From an uncultured Tolumonas sp. (lineage in GTDB: Bacteria > Pseudomonadota > Gammaproteobacteria > Enterobacterales > Aeromonadaceae): DNA of 64,000 nucleotides. The translations under genes and the position numbers were made by a program. The stretch's first letter is position 1. Every line of letters begins with the position of its first letter. The notes beneath the pieces are model-generated. The model was not told where the DNA came from. It made no database searches and was given only the letters and a program-made list of their open reading frames with translations. The DNA lies in NCBI RefSeq assembly GCF_963676665.1, contig NZ_OY781390.1:88612-152611 (forward strand), given 5' to 3'. Positions 16,966 through 25,475 of this stretch are shown piece after piece.

Positions 16966-16991
16966 CATATATTAGCTTTAGCTAATATATG
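16966..16991. promoter_or_regulatory. 26-base near-perfect palindrome before the peroxiredoxin gene
   Basis: Two perfect 12-bp arms (CATATATTAGCT and its complement) are separated by only two bases. The palindrome ends 21 bases before the chosen ATG and covers an alternative ATG at 16989. It differs from the GCATATGC sites and is a candidate for a second regulator, such as the Fur paralogue. It could also form a leader hairpin. Confidence 0.55.
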
Positions 16992-17012
16992 GCTCTAACC
17001 AAGGAGTTTATG

Positions 17013-17660
17013 ATGACTGAAACCGTAAACAATGTGGCTATGCCACGTTTAAATGAAGCGGCTCCGACATTTACTGCCAAAACAACTCACGGCATGCTGA
17101 GTTTGTCTGATTACAAAGGTAAATGGCTGGTGTTGTTCTCGCATCCAGCCGATTTTACGCCGGTTTGTACAACAGAGTTCATGGGGTTTGCGAAAGCTAG
17201 CGGTGATTTTAAAGCGCTGAACTGTGAATTACTGGGGTTATCGATTGATGGTGTTCATGCTCATATTGCTTGGGCGCGTAGCATCAAAGATAACTTTGGT
17301 GTTGAAATCAATTTCCCCATCATTGCAGATCTGAATATGGCGGTTGCACGCGTTTATGGCATGGTTCAGCCGGGTGCCAGTGATACATCAGCAGTGCGAG
17401 CAACGTTTGTGATCGACCCCGATGGGGTTCTGCGGGCGATGCTATATTACCCAATGAGTAATGGTCGTTCTGTTGCTGAAATCCTCCGTCTGGTGAAGGC
17501 ATTACAGACAACAGATAACAATGTATGCGCAACACCCGAAAACTGGCAACCGGGAGATGAAGTCATTGTTCCCCCGCCAGCAACAACGATGGCGGCAGAG
17601 GCACGTAAAAGCGAAGGCTATAACTACACAGACTGGTATTTCAGTAAACGTAAATTATAA
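17013..17660 (+). CDS. Peroxiredoxin, Prx6/AhpC-TSA type
   Basis: From the ATG at 17013 (AAGGAG six bases upstream) the protein has 215 residues. Peroxidatic C52 lies in ADFTPVCTTE. It is followed by GLSIDGVHAHIAWARSIKDNFG, FPIIADLNMAVARVYGM, the RATFVIDPDGVLRAMLYYP block and the long C-terminal arm of the Prx6-like group. It reduces hydrogen peroxide and organic or sulfur-derived peroxides in the cytoplasm. No C-terminal resolving Cys is seen at the usual place, so an external thiol is likely. The upstream ATG at 16989 falls inside the palindrome and is rejected. Confidence 0.9.
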   Translation: MTETVNNVAMPRLNEAAPTFTAKTTHGMLSLSDYKGKWLVLFSHPADFTPVCTTEFMGFAKASGDFKALNCELLGLSIDGVHAHIAWARSIKDNFGVEINFPIIADLNMAVARVYGMVQPGASDTSAVRATFVIDPDGVLRAMLYYPMSNGRSVAEILRLVKALQTTDNNVCATPENWQPGDEVIVPPPATTMAAEARKSEGYNYTDWYFSKRKL

Positions 17661-17713
17661 CTCCGTTCAGGCAGGGTGGCGTGAGCCCCCTGTCTTCTTT
17701 TACTGAGGTCAGT

Positions 17714-18691
17714 ATGAGCAATCTCCAGACAGATCATCAAGCCGTTGCAGAACAAAGTCGATTAATGCATTTTCCGGTTTCCTTTTTTTCAATCGTGATG
17801 GGATTAAGTGGGTTAACGCTGGCTTGGAAAGTTGCAGGACAGGCGCTCCCAGCATCCGTGTCGTTTATTCTGATGCTGTTTACTTCTGTCGTGATGACAA
17901 TCATTGCTGTTTTTTATGGCGCAAAATGGTGGTTTTATCCAAAAGCCGTATTACATGAATTACGTCATCCAGTTCGGATCAATTTTTTCCCTGCTTTCTC
18001 GATTAGTTTGTTGTTACTGTCTGTGGCTTGGCAAACGAATTCTCAGGTAGCGTTCGGATTGTGGCTATGTGGTGCCGTGATCCAATTTTGTTTGACGCTC
18101 TATGTGATGAGCAGCTGGATCCATCACACACATTACACATTATCACACGCTAATCCGAGCTGGTTTATTCCGGTGGTAGGCAACATTATTGTGCCGATAA
18201 GCGGTACTCACTTTGGCTACACCGAACTCAGTTGGTTCTTTTTTAGTATCGGTATTGTTTTCTGGTTAGCGTTGCTGACTATCGTGCTGTACCGATTATT
18301 TTTTCATGAGCCTCTACCTGCCCGCATGACGCCAATGCTGTTCATTCTTTTGGCACCGCCGTCAGTCGGATTCGTTTCTTACAGTAGTCTGGTCGGTGGT
18401 TTAGATAATTTTGGCCGGATCCTCTATTACATCGCTTTGTTTCTTAGTTTGTTGTTATTTAGCAATGTACTTCGTTTTATCAGGATCCCGTTTTTTATCT
18501 CTTCATGGGCTTACTCGTTTCCGGTTGCTGCGTTGACGATAGCGACGAAGAAAATGTTTTTGTTTACGGCATCGCCTTTTTTCAATGTGCTGTTTACAGG
18601 GCTGATTTCAATATTGTCATTTTTGGTGCTGTGGCTTGTCATCAGAACCTGCAAAGCAGTGATTGCCGGTGATCTGTGCCGACCTGAATAA
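17714..18691 (+). CDS. TDT family transporter (SLAC1/TehA-like)
   Basis: The integral membrane protein of about 325 residues has ten predicted helices. It shows family-like features: FPVSFFSIVMGLSGLTLAWK near the start, AKWWFYPKAVLHELRHPVR and FIPVVGNIIVPISGTHFGYTELSWFFFSIG. TDT members carry malate, tellurite-related anions, sulfite or other small anions. GAGG five bases upstream supports the ATG at 17714 over a GTG at 17681. Between a peroxiredoxin and a CoA-disulfide reductase, a sulfur anion such as sulfite is a reasonable guess. Confidence 0.88.
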   Translation: MSNLQTDHQAVAEQSRLMHFPVSFFSIVMGLSGLTLAWKVAGQALPASVSFILMLFTSVVMTIIAVFYGAKWWFYPKAVLHELRHPVRINFFPAFSISLLLLSVAWQTNSQVAFGLWLCGAVIQFCLTLYVMSSWIHHTHYTLSHANPSWFIPVVGNIIVPISGTHFGYTELSWFFFSIGIVFWLALLTIVLYRLFFHEPLPARMTPMLFILLAPPSVGFVSYSSLVGGLDNFGRILYYIALFLSLLLFSNVLRFIRIPFFISSWAYSFPVAALTIATKKMFLFTASPFFNVLFTGLISILSFLVLWLVIRTCKAVIAGDLCRPE

Positions 18692-18743
18692 CAACAATGT
18701 GATTGTATAAATTATTCAATATCTGATTTTGCAGGAGTTCATT

Positions 18744-20453
18744 ATGACAAAGATTGTGATCATCGGTGGTGTGGCTGGCGGTGCCTCTGCTGCTGCCAGA
18801 GCGCGTCGGTTATCTGAAACAGCCAAAATTATTGTTTTAGAACGCGGTGAGTTTGTTTCATTTGCTAACTGTGGTTTGCCTTATCACATCAGTGGTGAAA
18901 TTGAGACTCGTGAAGCATTGCTGCTGCAAACACCGGAGAGTTTTAAACATCGCTTTAATGTTGATGTGCGGGTATTTAATGAAGTTATTTCTATCAACAA
19001 ACATAAAAAAGAAGTCACAGTGCGTCGGGTTTTAACCGGAGAAATCTATCAGGAATCCTACGATAAGTTATTGCTGAGTCCGGGGGCTTCGCCGGTTAAA
19101 CCGCCTATTCCTGGTATCAATAGCCATCATGTTTTCAGTTTGCGCAATATCCCGGATATGGATCAAATCCTCTCTTCCTTGCTACTGAATAAACCCAAAC
19201 ATGCCACGGTTGTTGGTGGTGGTTTTATCGGGCTGGAAATGGTTGAGGCATTACACCATCGCGGGATCAAGGTGACATTACTGGAATTATCAGATCAGGT
19301 TATGGCTCCGGTAGACCGAGAAATGGCCAATATGCTGCATCAGAAATTGGTCGAGAATGGAGTCGATTTACGCCTGAATACCGGACTGACAGCAGTCAAA
19401 GAACTGGAAATTGAACCCGCAGAGCCAGAAGCGACGGGGGAATATGATAAGCAAATTGAACATACCAACACGCTGGAATTGATGTTGAGTAACGGCGAGA
19501 TGCTGAAAACCGGACTGGTTGTGTTGGCAATTGGTGTCAAACCAGAAACCATGCTAGCTAATCAGGCTGGTTTGGAATTGGGAGCCCGTGGCGGCATCAA
19601 AGTTGATGCCCGTATGTGCACGTCTGACCCAGAGATCTATGCGGTAGGTGATGCTGTTGAAACAGAAGACTTTATGACTGCTTTGCCTTCTTTGGTGCCA
19701 CTTGCCGGCCCTGCAAACCGACAAGGGCGTATTGCTGCTGATAATATGCTAGGGCGTCGTGAAATTTATCGCCGCACGCAGGGCACGTCCATCTGTAAGC
19801 TGTTTGATATGGCGATTGGCAGCACGGGGATCAATGAGAAAACGCTGAAACGGTTAAAACTGCCTTATGAAAAAATCTATGTGCACACAGCCAGCCATGC
19901 CAGCTATTACCCAGGTGCACACCCGGTCACGTTGAAATTATTGTTTAACCCTACCGATGGTGAAATTCTAGGCGCACAGGCAGCAGGGTTGGATGGTGTC
20001 GATAAACGCATTGATGTGTTGGCGGTTGCGCAAAGAGCTCGTATGAGCGTTTATACATTGCAAGATCTGGAACTCACCTATGCTCCACCGTTTGGCTCGG
20101 CCCGTGATGTGGTGAATCAGGCGGGGATGGTGGCATCTAACATCCTGAAAGGGGATGCGGCTATTTGCCATACGGAAGAACTCCAGTTAGGTGCAGCCGA
20201 TCATATCGTACTGGATGTGCGTAATCCGCCTGAACTTGAGGCATCCGGCTCCTTCCCAAATGCGATTAATATCCCGCTGGATCAATTACGTCAGCGGTTA
20301 AACGAATTACCGAAAGATAAAGAACTTCTGGTTGCCTGTCAGGTGGGGCTGCGGGGGCATGTCGCTTGCAGAATGCTGATCCAGCATGGATTCAAAGCCC
20401 GCAATCTGACTGGGGGATTCAAAACCTATCAGATGGTCACTGCAAAATTTTAA
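18744..20453 (+). CDS. CoA-disulfide reductase with C-terminal rhodanese domain
   Basis: The 569-residue flavoprotein has FAD motif VIIGGVAGGASAAARARRL, the single active cysteine C43 in FANCGLPYHI (same position as in CoA-disulfide reductases), NAD(P)H-binding VVGGGFIGLEMVEAL, YAVGDAVE, and a C-terminal rhodanese domain (about 465-569) with active C in ACQVGLRGH. Such fusions act as CoA-disulfide, CoA-persulfide or polysulfide reductases. It supports a role in reactive sulfur handling. CAGGAG sits just before the ATG. The gene belongs to a same-strand run ending at 22589. Confidence 0.92.
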   Translation: MTKIVIIGGVAGGASAAARARRLSETAKIIVLERGEFVSFANCGLPYHISGEIETREALLLQTPESFKHRFNVDVRVFNEVISINKHKKEVTVRRVLTGEIYQESYDKLLLSPGASPVKPPIPGINSHHVFSLRNIPDMDQILSSLLLNKPKHATVVGGGFIGLEMVEALHHRGIKVTLLELSDQVMAPVDREMANMLHQKLVENGVDLRLNTGLTAVKELEIEPAEPEATGEYDKQIEHTNTLELMLSNGEMLKTGLVVLAIGVKPETMLANQAGLELGARGGIKVDARMCTSDPEIYAVGDAVETEDFMTALPSLVPLAGPANRQGRIAADNMLGRREIYRRTQGTSICKLFDMAIGSTGINEKTLKRLKLPYEKIYVHTASHASYYPGAHPVTLKLLFNPTDGEILGAQAAGLDGVDKRIDVLAVAQRARMSVYTLQDLELTYAPPFGSARDVVNQAGMVASNILKGDAAICHTEELQLGAADHIVLDVRNPPELEASGSFPNAINIPLDQLRQRLNELPKDKELLVACQVGLRGHVACRMLIQHGFKARNLTGGFKTYQMVTAKF

Positions 20454-20522
20454 TCATTTCTGTTTATAAATAAATAGGGTAATCCTCCGGCTTTGCTGGG
20501 GAATACTGACTAAGGAGTCATC

Positions 20523-20867
20523 ATGGCAAAAAGTTACAAAGAAATTAATCAGGATCAACGCCAATTTGGTTCGGCATATCGCAAGGCCAGCCCGGATACC
20601 ATGAATGCTTTTCTGGCGTTACACAAAGCAGCGATGGTTGAAGGGGCTGTCAGCATTAAGCATAAAGAGCTGATTGCTACCGGCATTGCCATTGCAGCCC
20701 GTTGTGATGGTTGCATTGGCGCACATGTAGCCGCGGCACTGAAAGCGGGAGCAACCAAACAAGAATTAATTGAAACCATTGATGTGGCGATACTGATGGG
20801 TGGTGGTCCGGCGGTTATTTACGGAACACAGGCACTGGCAGCGGTTGAGGAGCTGTCAGCTGAGTAA
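20523..20867 (+). CDS. AhpD-like carboxymuconolactone decarboxylase family protein
   Basis: The 114-residue protein has the AhpD core: KHKELIATGIAIAARCDGCIGAHVAAALKAGATKQELIE with redox pair C61/C64 and H68. Family members are small oligomeric disulfide reductases or peroxidases. A good AAGGAG precedes the ATG. It could recycle the peroxiredoxin encoded 3 kb upstream, which appears to lack its own resolving Cys; that is inference from context. Confidence 0.9.
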   Translation: MAKSYKEINQDQRQFGSAYRKASPDTMNAFLALHKAAMVEGAVSIKHKELIATGIAIAARCDGCIGAHVAAALKAGATKQELIETIDVAILMGGGPAVIYGTQALAAVEELSAE

Positions 20868-20919
20868 TCAGCGATGATCAGGAGGGCGAAAGTCTTCCTG
20901 ATCTGAAAGCGGGAACAGC

Positions 20920-21363
20920 ATGAAGACTTATCAGGCATGTCTGCAAAGTCATGCACATTGTGTGGTATGCAGTGATGGCAATACGAACCCGCATTCACTG
21001 CAACTTAGTTTTAATCCGATCTCTGAAAACGAAGTATCGGCGGAGTATCAGGTCAATAAAAAACATCAAGGATATACTGATTTATTGCATGGTGGCATCG
21101 CCAGTACCTTACTGGATGCGGCGATGACGCACTGTTTGCTTTCGAAAGGGATTGAAGCTCTGACCGCCGAGCTGAATGTACGCTTCCATACTCCCGTGTT
21201 AGTCGGTGATACCGTACAGATCATTGGCCGTCTTATCAGTCAGCGGCGGGGCATCTATCTGTTGGAAGCTACCTTATCCGTAGCCAAACAAGTATGCGTG
21301 AAGGCGACAGGTAAATTCATTCAACCCAAAGGCGGAGTGATCCATCGTGAGTTGCCAGTTTGA
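20920..21363 (+). CDS. PaaI-family thioesterase (hotdog fold)
   Basis: The 147-residue protein has the hotdog-fold signature LLHGGIASTLLDAAMTHCLL, then TAELNVRFHTPVLVGDTVQIIGRL. An N-terminal HCVVCSDGN stretch adds a CxxC. PaaI-type enzymes hydrolyse acyl-CoA thioesters in the cytoplasm. It overlaps the following MBL gene by 17 bases. Next to a CoA-disulfide reductase, a role on CoA thioesters or CoA persulfides would make sense, but no direct evidence is visible. Confidence 0.85.
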   Translation: MKTYQACLQSHAHCVVCSDGNTNPHSLQLSFNPISENEVSAEYQVNKKHQGYTDLLHGGIASTLLDAAMTHCLLSKGIEALTAELNVRFHTPVLVGDTVQIIGRLISQRRGIYLLEATLSVAKQVCVKATGKFIQPKGGVIHRELPV

Positions 21364-22216
21364 GCTGACGGTTATTTGTGATAACCATGCCGGAAAGGGT
21401 TTACTCACTGAGCATGGCCTTTCATTGCATATCCGTGCGGATGGACTGACGATCCTGTTTGATACCGGCAGCGCCGAAACGCTGTTACACAATGTTGCTG
21501 AGCTGGGCGTTGATTTGACTCAAATTTCGCATCTGATTTTAAGTCACGGCCACTATGATCATACCGGTGGCGTTGCGCAGGTATTAGCTGCCAATACTTA
21601 TTGCCAGATCATCGCGCATCCGTTTGTTTTTTCTGAGCGTTACAGTCGTCATGCTGACCGGCCTGTTAAACGTATCTGCATGCCAGATAACGTTCGTGCT
21701 GCATTGCAGCTGTTGAGCCCTGAGCGATTGCACTGTTCTTCGGGTGTCTCATTACTCAGCGACAATATTGGTATTACGGGTTCGGTTCCCCGTACACATC
21801 TGTTTGAAGATACCGGCGGGCCGTTTTACCTTGATGAAGCAGGGCAATTTTCCGATTTGCTTCCGGATGATCAGGCGTTATGGATAAATACGCCGCAAGG
21901 ACTGGTTATTATTCTGGGCTGCTGTCATTCCGGGGTTGTGAATACGGTCGAATATATTCGACAGCTTAACGACGGTGCTGGTATTGCCGGTATTATTGGC
22001 GGCCTGCATTTGTTACATGCCTCGTCAGAGCGACTCAAACAAACAATCTCGTATTTGAAAAAACTAAAACCGCAATTTATCTATGCCGGACATTGCACCG
22101 GTGATGATGTTATTGTCATGTTGCGTGAAAACTTGCGGGATACCGCAGTTGGCCAGTTCCATGCTGGTATGCATATCGGAACCGGCGAAAGTGCTTCATT
22201 GACTGGTAATATCTGA
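21347..22216 (+). CDS. MBL-fold hydrolase, dihydropterin-synthase-like group
   Basis: The 289-residue metallo-beta-lactamase-fold protein has LILSHGHYDHTGGV (HxHxDH), IGGLHLLHAS and AGHCTGDD as metal ligands, and begins LTVICDNHAGKGLLTEHGLSLHI. That form is shared with MBL proteins annotated as similar to beta-ribofuranosylaminobenzene phosphate synthases. The start is GTG at 21347 with GGCGGAG upstream, overlapping the thioesterase gene. The cluster context (rhodanese, CoA-disulfide reductase) suggests a thiol or persulfide substrate, but this subgroup differs from classical persulfide dioxygenases. Confidence 0.8.
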   Translation: MSCQFELTVICDNHAGKGLLTEHGLSLHIRADGLTILFDTGSAETLLHNVAELGVDLTQISHLILSHGHYDHTGGVAQVLAANTYCQIIAHPFVFSERYSRHADRPVKRICMPDNVRAALQLLSPERLHCSSGVSLLSDNIGITGSVPRTHLFEDTGGPFYLDEAGQFSDLLPDDQALWINTPQGLVIILGCCHSGVVNTVEYIRQLNDGAGIAGIIGGLHLLHASSERLKQTISYLKKLKPQFIYAGHCTGDDVIVMLRENLRDTAVGQFHAGMHIGTGESASLTGNI

Positions 22217-22250
22217 TAACGGGATCCATCAATTACACAGGAATAAAATT

Positions 22251-22589
22251 ATGTTCAGAGCATTTCTATTAATTACAGCATTAATAGGCAGTTTTACTGT
22301 CAGCGCCAAAGAGTGGCTGATTGATGTCAGAACTGCTGCGGAATACACCATTGAGCATGCAGAAGGGGCCATCAATATCGAGTATCAACAGATTGTAATC
22401 GGCGCGCAGCAAGCTGGGATACCAAAGCAGGATACCGTGCATCTGTATTGCCGATCTGGCCGCCGGGCTGAGATTGCCAAAGAGTTGTTAATGCAGAATG
22501 GTTATCAGAAAGTGGACAATCTGGGTTCATTGCAAGACGCAGAAAGCTGGGCTAAAAGATCGCGTCTTGCAATGGCAACTAATCGCTAA
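22251..22589 (+). CDS. Periplasmic rhodanese-like protein (PspE-like)
   Basis: The 112-residue protein has a signal peptide (about 1-19, ending VSAKE) and one rhodanese domain: WLIDVRTAAEYTIEHAEGAINIEYQQI with active cysteine in LYCRSGRRAEIAKELL. It resembles PspE, a periplasmic sulfurtransferase acting on thiosulfate or cyanide in vitro. It closes the redox/sulfur gene run and ACAGGA precedes the ATG. With the fused rhodanese upstream, sulfane sulfur could be handled on both sides of the membrane. Confidence 0.88.
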   Translation: MFRAFLLITALIGSFTVSAKEWLIDVRTAAEYTIEHAEGAINIEYQQIVIGAQQAGIPKQDTVHLYCRSGRRAEIAKELLMQNGYQKVDNLGSLQDAESWAKRSRLAMATNR

Positions 22590-22593
22590 CACC

Positions 22594-22611
22594 CTCAGAC
22601 TTTCGTCTGAG
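22594..22611. terminator. Hairpin between convergent genes
   Basis: CTCAGAC and GTCTGAG form a 7-bp stem with a 4-base TTTC loop four bases after the rhodanese stop, between it (+) and the NfnAB-like gene (-). It fits a shared terminator, although the T-run is poor. Confidence 0.5.
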
Positions 22612-22628
22612 CAATAAACACAAAAACT

Positions 22629-25475
22629 CTACTGCTTGAATTGGCGTTTTGCTCTGCTGTCTTGTTCCTGTGATTTGAACAGACCAAACCGGGGCAAGAA
22701 TTTATCCCAGTCGATAATATGCGCATCGATCTCCGGGCCATCAACACAAGCATGTTTACGTACCATCTTGCCATCGATGCTGACAGGCACCATACAGGCA
22801 CCGCACATGCCGGTTGCATCGACCATGATGGAATTAAGACTGGCCACCGTTTTAACGCCATACGGTAGGGTCAGATCGCTGACAGCCCGCATCATCAATG
22901 GCGGGCCGATGGTGACGACTTCAGCAATTTCACGTCCTTTACTCTGTTTGCCATTTTTCAGCATTTCATCAAGGGGCGTGGTGACAAAGCCGCGGAGGCC
23001 AAAGCTACCGTCATTACTGCAATAGATGACATCCAGCTGCTCGCCGAACTCGGTCTTGAGCTGACTAATGCGCTCATGCTCACCGGTCCAGAACAGCATA
23101 TCGGCACTGCGGAATCCGGCAATCAGAGTGACGTGATTACCCAGACGTAAGTGCTCGCGGGCGATAGGGTAGACCGGCGGCAAACCAAGACCGCCAGCGG
23201 TAAACACCACTGTCTGTTTTTGCGGGTCGTAGCGATGGAGTTCGCTGGGCAATCCCAGCGGTCCGGCAATACCCGTAAACGCCTCACCGATCTGCATCTG
23301 GTTGATACTCAGGCTGGTTGTTCCCATACCCTGTACAACAAGACAGATTGTGCCCTCATGACTGTTCCAGTCAGCCAGCGTTAGTGGGATCAACTCGCCA
23401 TTCGGCCAGGCTAATACCCGCACAAATTGGCCAGCACGGGCTGCACGAGCGACCATGGGCGCCTTAACGGTAAATTCGACAATACCACTCGTAAGTTCTC
23501 GCCTGTCCACAATTGTCTGAGGGGCTGAAGCCAGAGCGGTATAGGCATCAGCCTGTTTGACCCGGTTCATGATTTCCGTTAGCGATAGGCTAATGTCACC
23601 GATGATTTCACGTGCGGCTGTCTGACCATCACCGGCGGCACGAATGGCGGTTGAACCACCGCGTGCGGCGTCCCCGCCGGAATAGATGCCATCGAGCGAA
23701 GTTTGCATTGAGTCTTTGCTGGCCAGATCGATGGTGCCCCATTTTGTCGTTTTAAGGCTGGGTTCTGAATTTTTGATAATGGGATTCGGCTCGTTACCGA
23801 GTGCCATTATCACCAGATCTGCCTTTATGGTTTCCTGCTCGCCGGAGGTTACCGGACTGCGCCGACCGGATGCATCGGGTTCACCCAGCATCATGACATC
23901 CAGAATTGTGGCCGTAACAAAGTGCGTTTTATCATCGCCAATAAACTCGCAGGGAGAACGCAGTTCCAGAAGCTGAATACCTTCTTCGAGCGCGTGGTGC
24001 AGTTCTTCGATCCGGGCTGGCATTTCCGTCTTTGTACGACGATACACAATCGTCACATGACCACCGAGGCGACGGGCTGTTCGGGCTGCATCCATGGCTG
24101 TGTTACCGCCACCAACAATAATGACTTCTTTTCCTTTCGTTTCTGGCAGTGGCGTTTCGTAGTCGGCTCGTAGCCCCTGCATCAGGTTGACGCGGGTCAG
24201 AAATTCGTTGGCAGACATGACGTTCAGTAAATGTTCGCCGGGCACATTCATAAAACGGGGCAACCCTGCACCCGTACCCACGAAGACTTTCCAGAAACCG
24301 GCATCCTGAAGGTCGTGTAGTGTTGCGGTCTTACCTACCACAAAATTCTGCACAAATTTGCCACCCAGCAGTTTAATTTTGGCAACCACATCGTCGATGA
24401 GCGAGTTGGGTAAACGGAATTCAGGGATGCCGTAACGCAGTACACCACCCAGCGTATGGAAGGCTTCGAAAACCGTGACGGGGAAACCTTCAGCCGCCAA
24501 TAAATAAGCATTGATCAGCCCTGAAGGCCCTGAGCCGACAATCGCAATCGGCGGTTTTTCTTTTTTTTGCCAAGGATCAGGGACACCTGCAAAGCGAGTT
24601 GCGATGCCATCGGGATTCAAAACTTTGTCTCGTTGTGGCAGGAACCATTCGATTTGCCCGATTTCGATCGGTAGTTTGGTCTGAGCACAAACGCCCTGGC
24701 ATTGCAGTTCTTGCGGGCAGACCCGGCCTGTCACATTCGGGAGTGGGTTACAGCTTTCAATGAGCTCCATGGCTTCGCGATATTTGCCATTTCCCATCAG
24801 ATCAAGCACTCTCGGGATATGGATTTTTACCGGGCAACCGCCTTTCGATTCTTCTTTCCCGGCAATACGAAGTCCGATTTCACAGGGCCGTTCTTCGCAC
24901 TGCTTGTCACGTAAAACTTCAAGCCAGACAAATAAATCAACCTCACGGGCGGTATAACCGAGGTTCATATAACCAAGATAGCCTTGGTTCACCAACTCGA
25001 AGTCATGAGAACGCTCTTCAGGCGAACGGACATAAGGCGGGATGAAATTATCAGCTGGCCAGTTTTCAGATAAACCTTTAAACATTGGATAACGATCAGA
25101 AAGGAACTGATCAAGAGCCCGTATAAACTTCCGTTTAATTTTCAACGGAGAATGCCAGACAAAGCGCATTAAGACTTTACTGGTATCATCGTCACGAAGC
25201 AGCAGTTCCCAGAAGGTTTTTGTAAAATTTTCTGAAAGAGCATCTTGCTGAAATTCATGCACAATCGCATTCGCGCCATCCGCGATGAACATGTCACGAA
25301 AAGCCTGCGGTTCCTGAAGCAGATGGCGTTTCAGTAATTCCATCTTATTTTGAAACGTCGTGACGGCTTCTGATTGTGACAACGCTTCGAGCTGCGATTG
25401 TGACTTCTCAAAAGATTCACTGGCATCAAGATAGCGATGCAGATCATCTTGCGGATTTGGAGTAAATTTATTCAT
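22629..25475 (-). CDS. NfnAB-like fused NAD(P)H:ferredoxin oxidoreductase (GltD-like)
   Basis: This 948-residue fusion has an N-terminal extension (about 1-180), then a glutamate-synthase-small-subunit-like part with Cys clusters (CPQELQCQGVCAQ), FAD motif AIVGSGPSGLINAYLLA and NADPH motif VIIVGGGNTAMDAARTARRLGG. A C-terminal ferredoxin-NADP-reductase-like part follows, with AGGLGLPPVYPIA and 2Fe-2S cysteines in GMCGACMVPV. This equals NfnB plus NfnA in one chain, an electron-bifurcating transhydrogenase in anaerobes. Its ATG overlaps the stop of the PFOR gene, so it probably exchanges ferredoxin electrons from pyruvate with NAD(P)H. Confidence 0.85.
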   Translation of the reverse strand: MNKFTPNPQDDLHRYLDASESFEKSQSQLEALSQSEAVTTFQNKMELLKRHLLQEPQAFRDMFIADGANAIVHEFQQDALSENFTKTFWELLLRDDDTSKVLMRFVWHSPLKIKRKFIRALDQFLSDRYPMFKGLSENWPADNFIPPYVRSPEERSHDFELVNQGYLGYMNLGYTAREVDLFVWLEVLRDKQCEERPCEIGLRIAGKEESKGGCPVKIHIPRVLDLMGNGKYREAMELIESCNPLPNVTGRVCPQELQCQGVCAQTKLPIEIGQIEWFLPQRDKVLNPDGIATRFAGVPDPWQKKEKPPIAIVGSGPSGLINAYLLAAEGFPVTVFEAFHTLGGVLRYGIPEFRLPNSLIDDVVAKIKLLGGKFVQNFVVGKTATLHDLQDAGFWKVFVGTGAGLPRFMNVPGEHLLNVMSANEFLTRVNLMQGLRADYETPLPETKGKEVIIVGGGNTAMDAARTARRLGGHVTIVYRRTKTEMPARIEELHHALEEGIQLLELRSPCEFIGDDKTHFVTATILDVMMLGEPDASGRRSPVTSGEQETIKADLVIMALGNEPNPIIKNSEPSLKTTKWGTIDLASKDSMQTSLDGIYSGGDAARGGSTAIRAAGDGQTAAREIIGDISLSLTEIMNRVKQADAYTALASAPQTIVDRRELTSGIVEFTVKAPMVARAARAGQFVRVLAWPNGELIPLTLADWNSHEGTICLVVQGMGTTSLSINQMQIGEAFTGIAGPLGLPSELHRYDPQKQTVVFTAGGLGLPPVYPIAREHLRLGNHVTLIAGFRSADMLFWTGEHERISQLKTEFGEQLDVIYCSNDGSFGLRGFVTTPLDEMLKNGKQSKGREIAEVVTIGPPLMMRAVSDLTLPYGVKTVASLNSIMVDATGMCGACMVPVSIDGKMVRKHACVDGPEIDAHIIDWDKFLPRFGLFKSQEQDSRAKRQFKQ

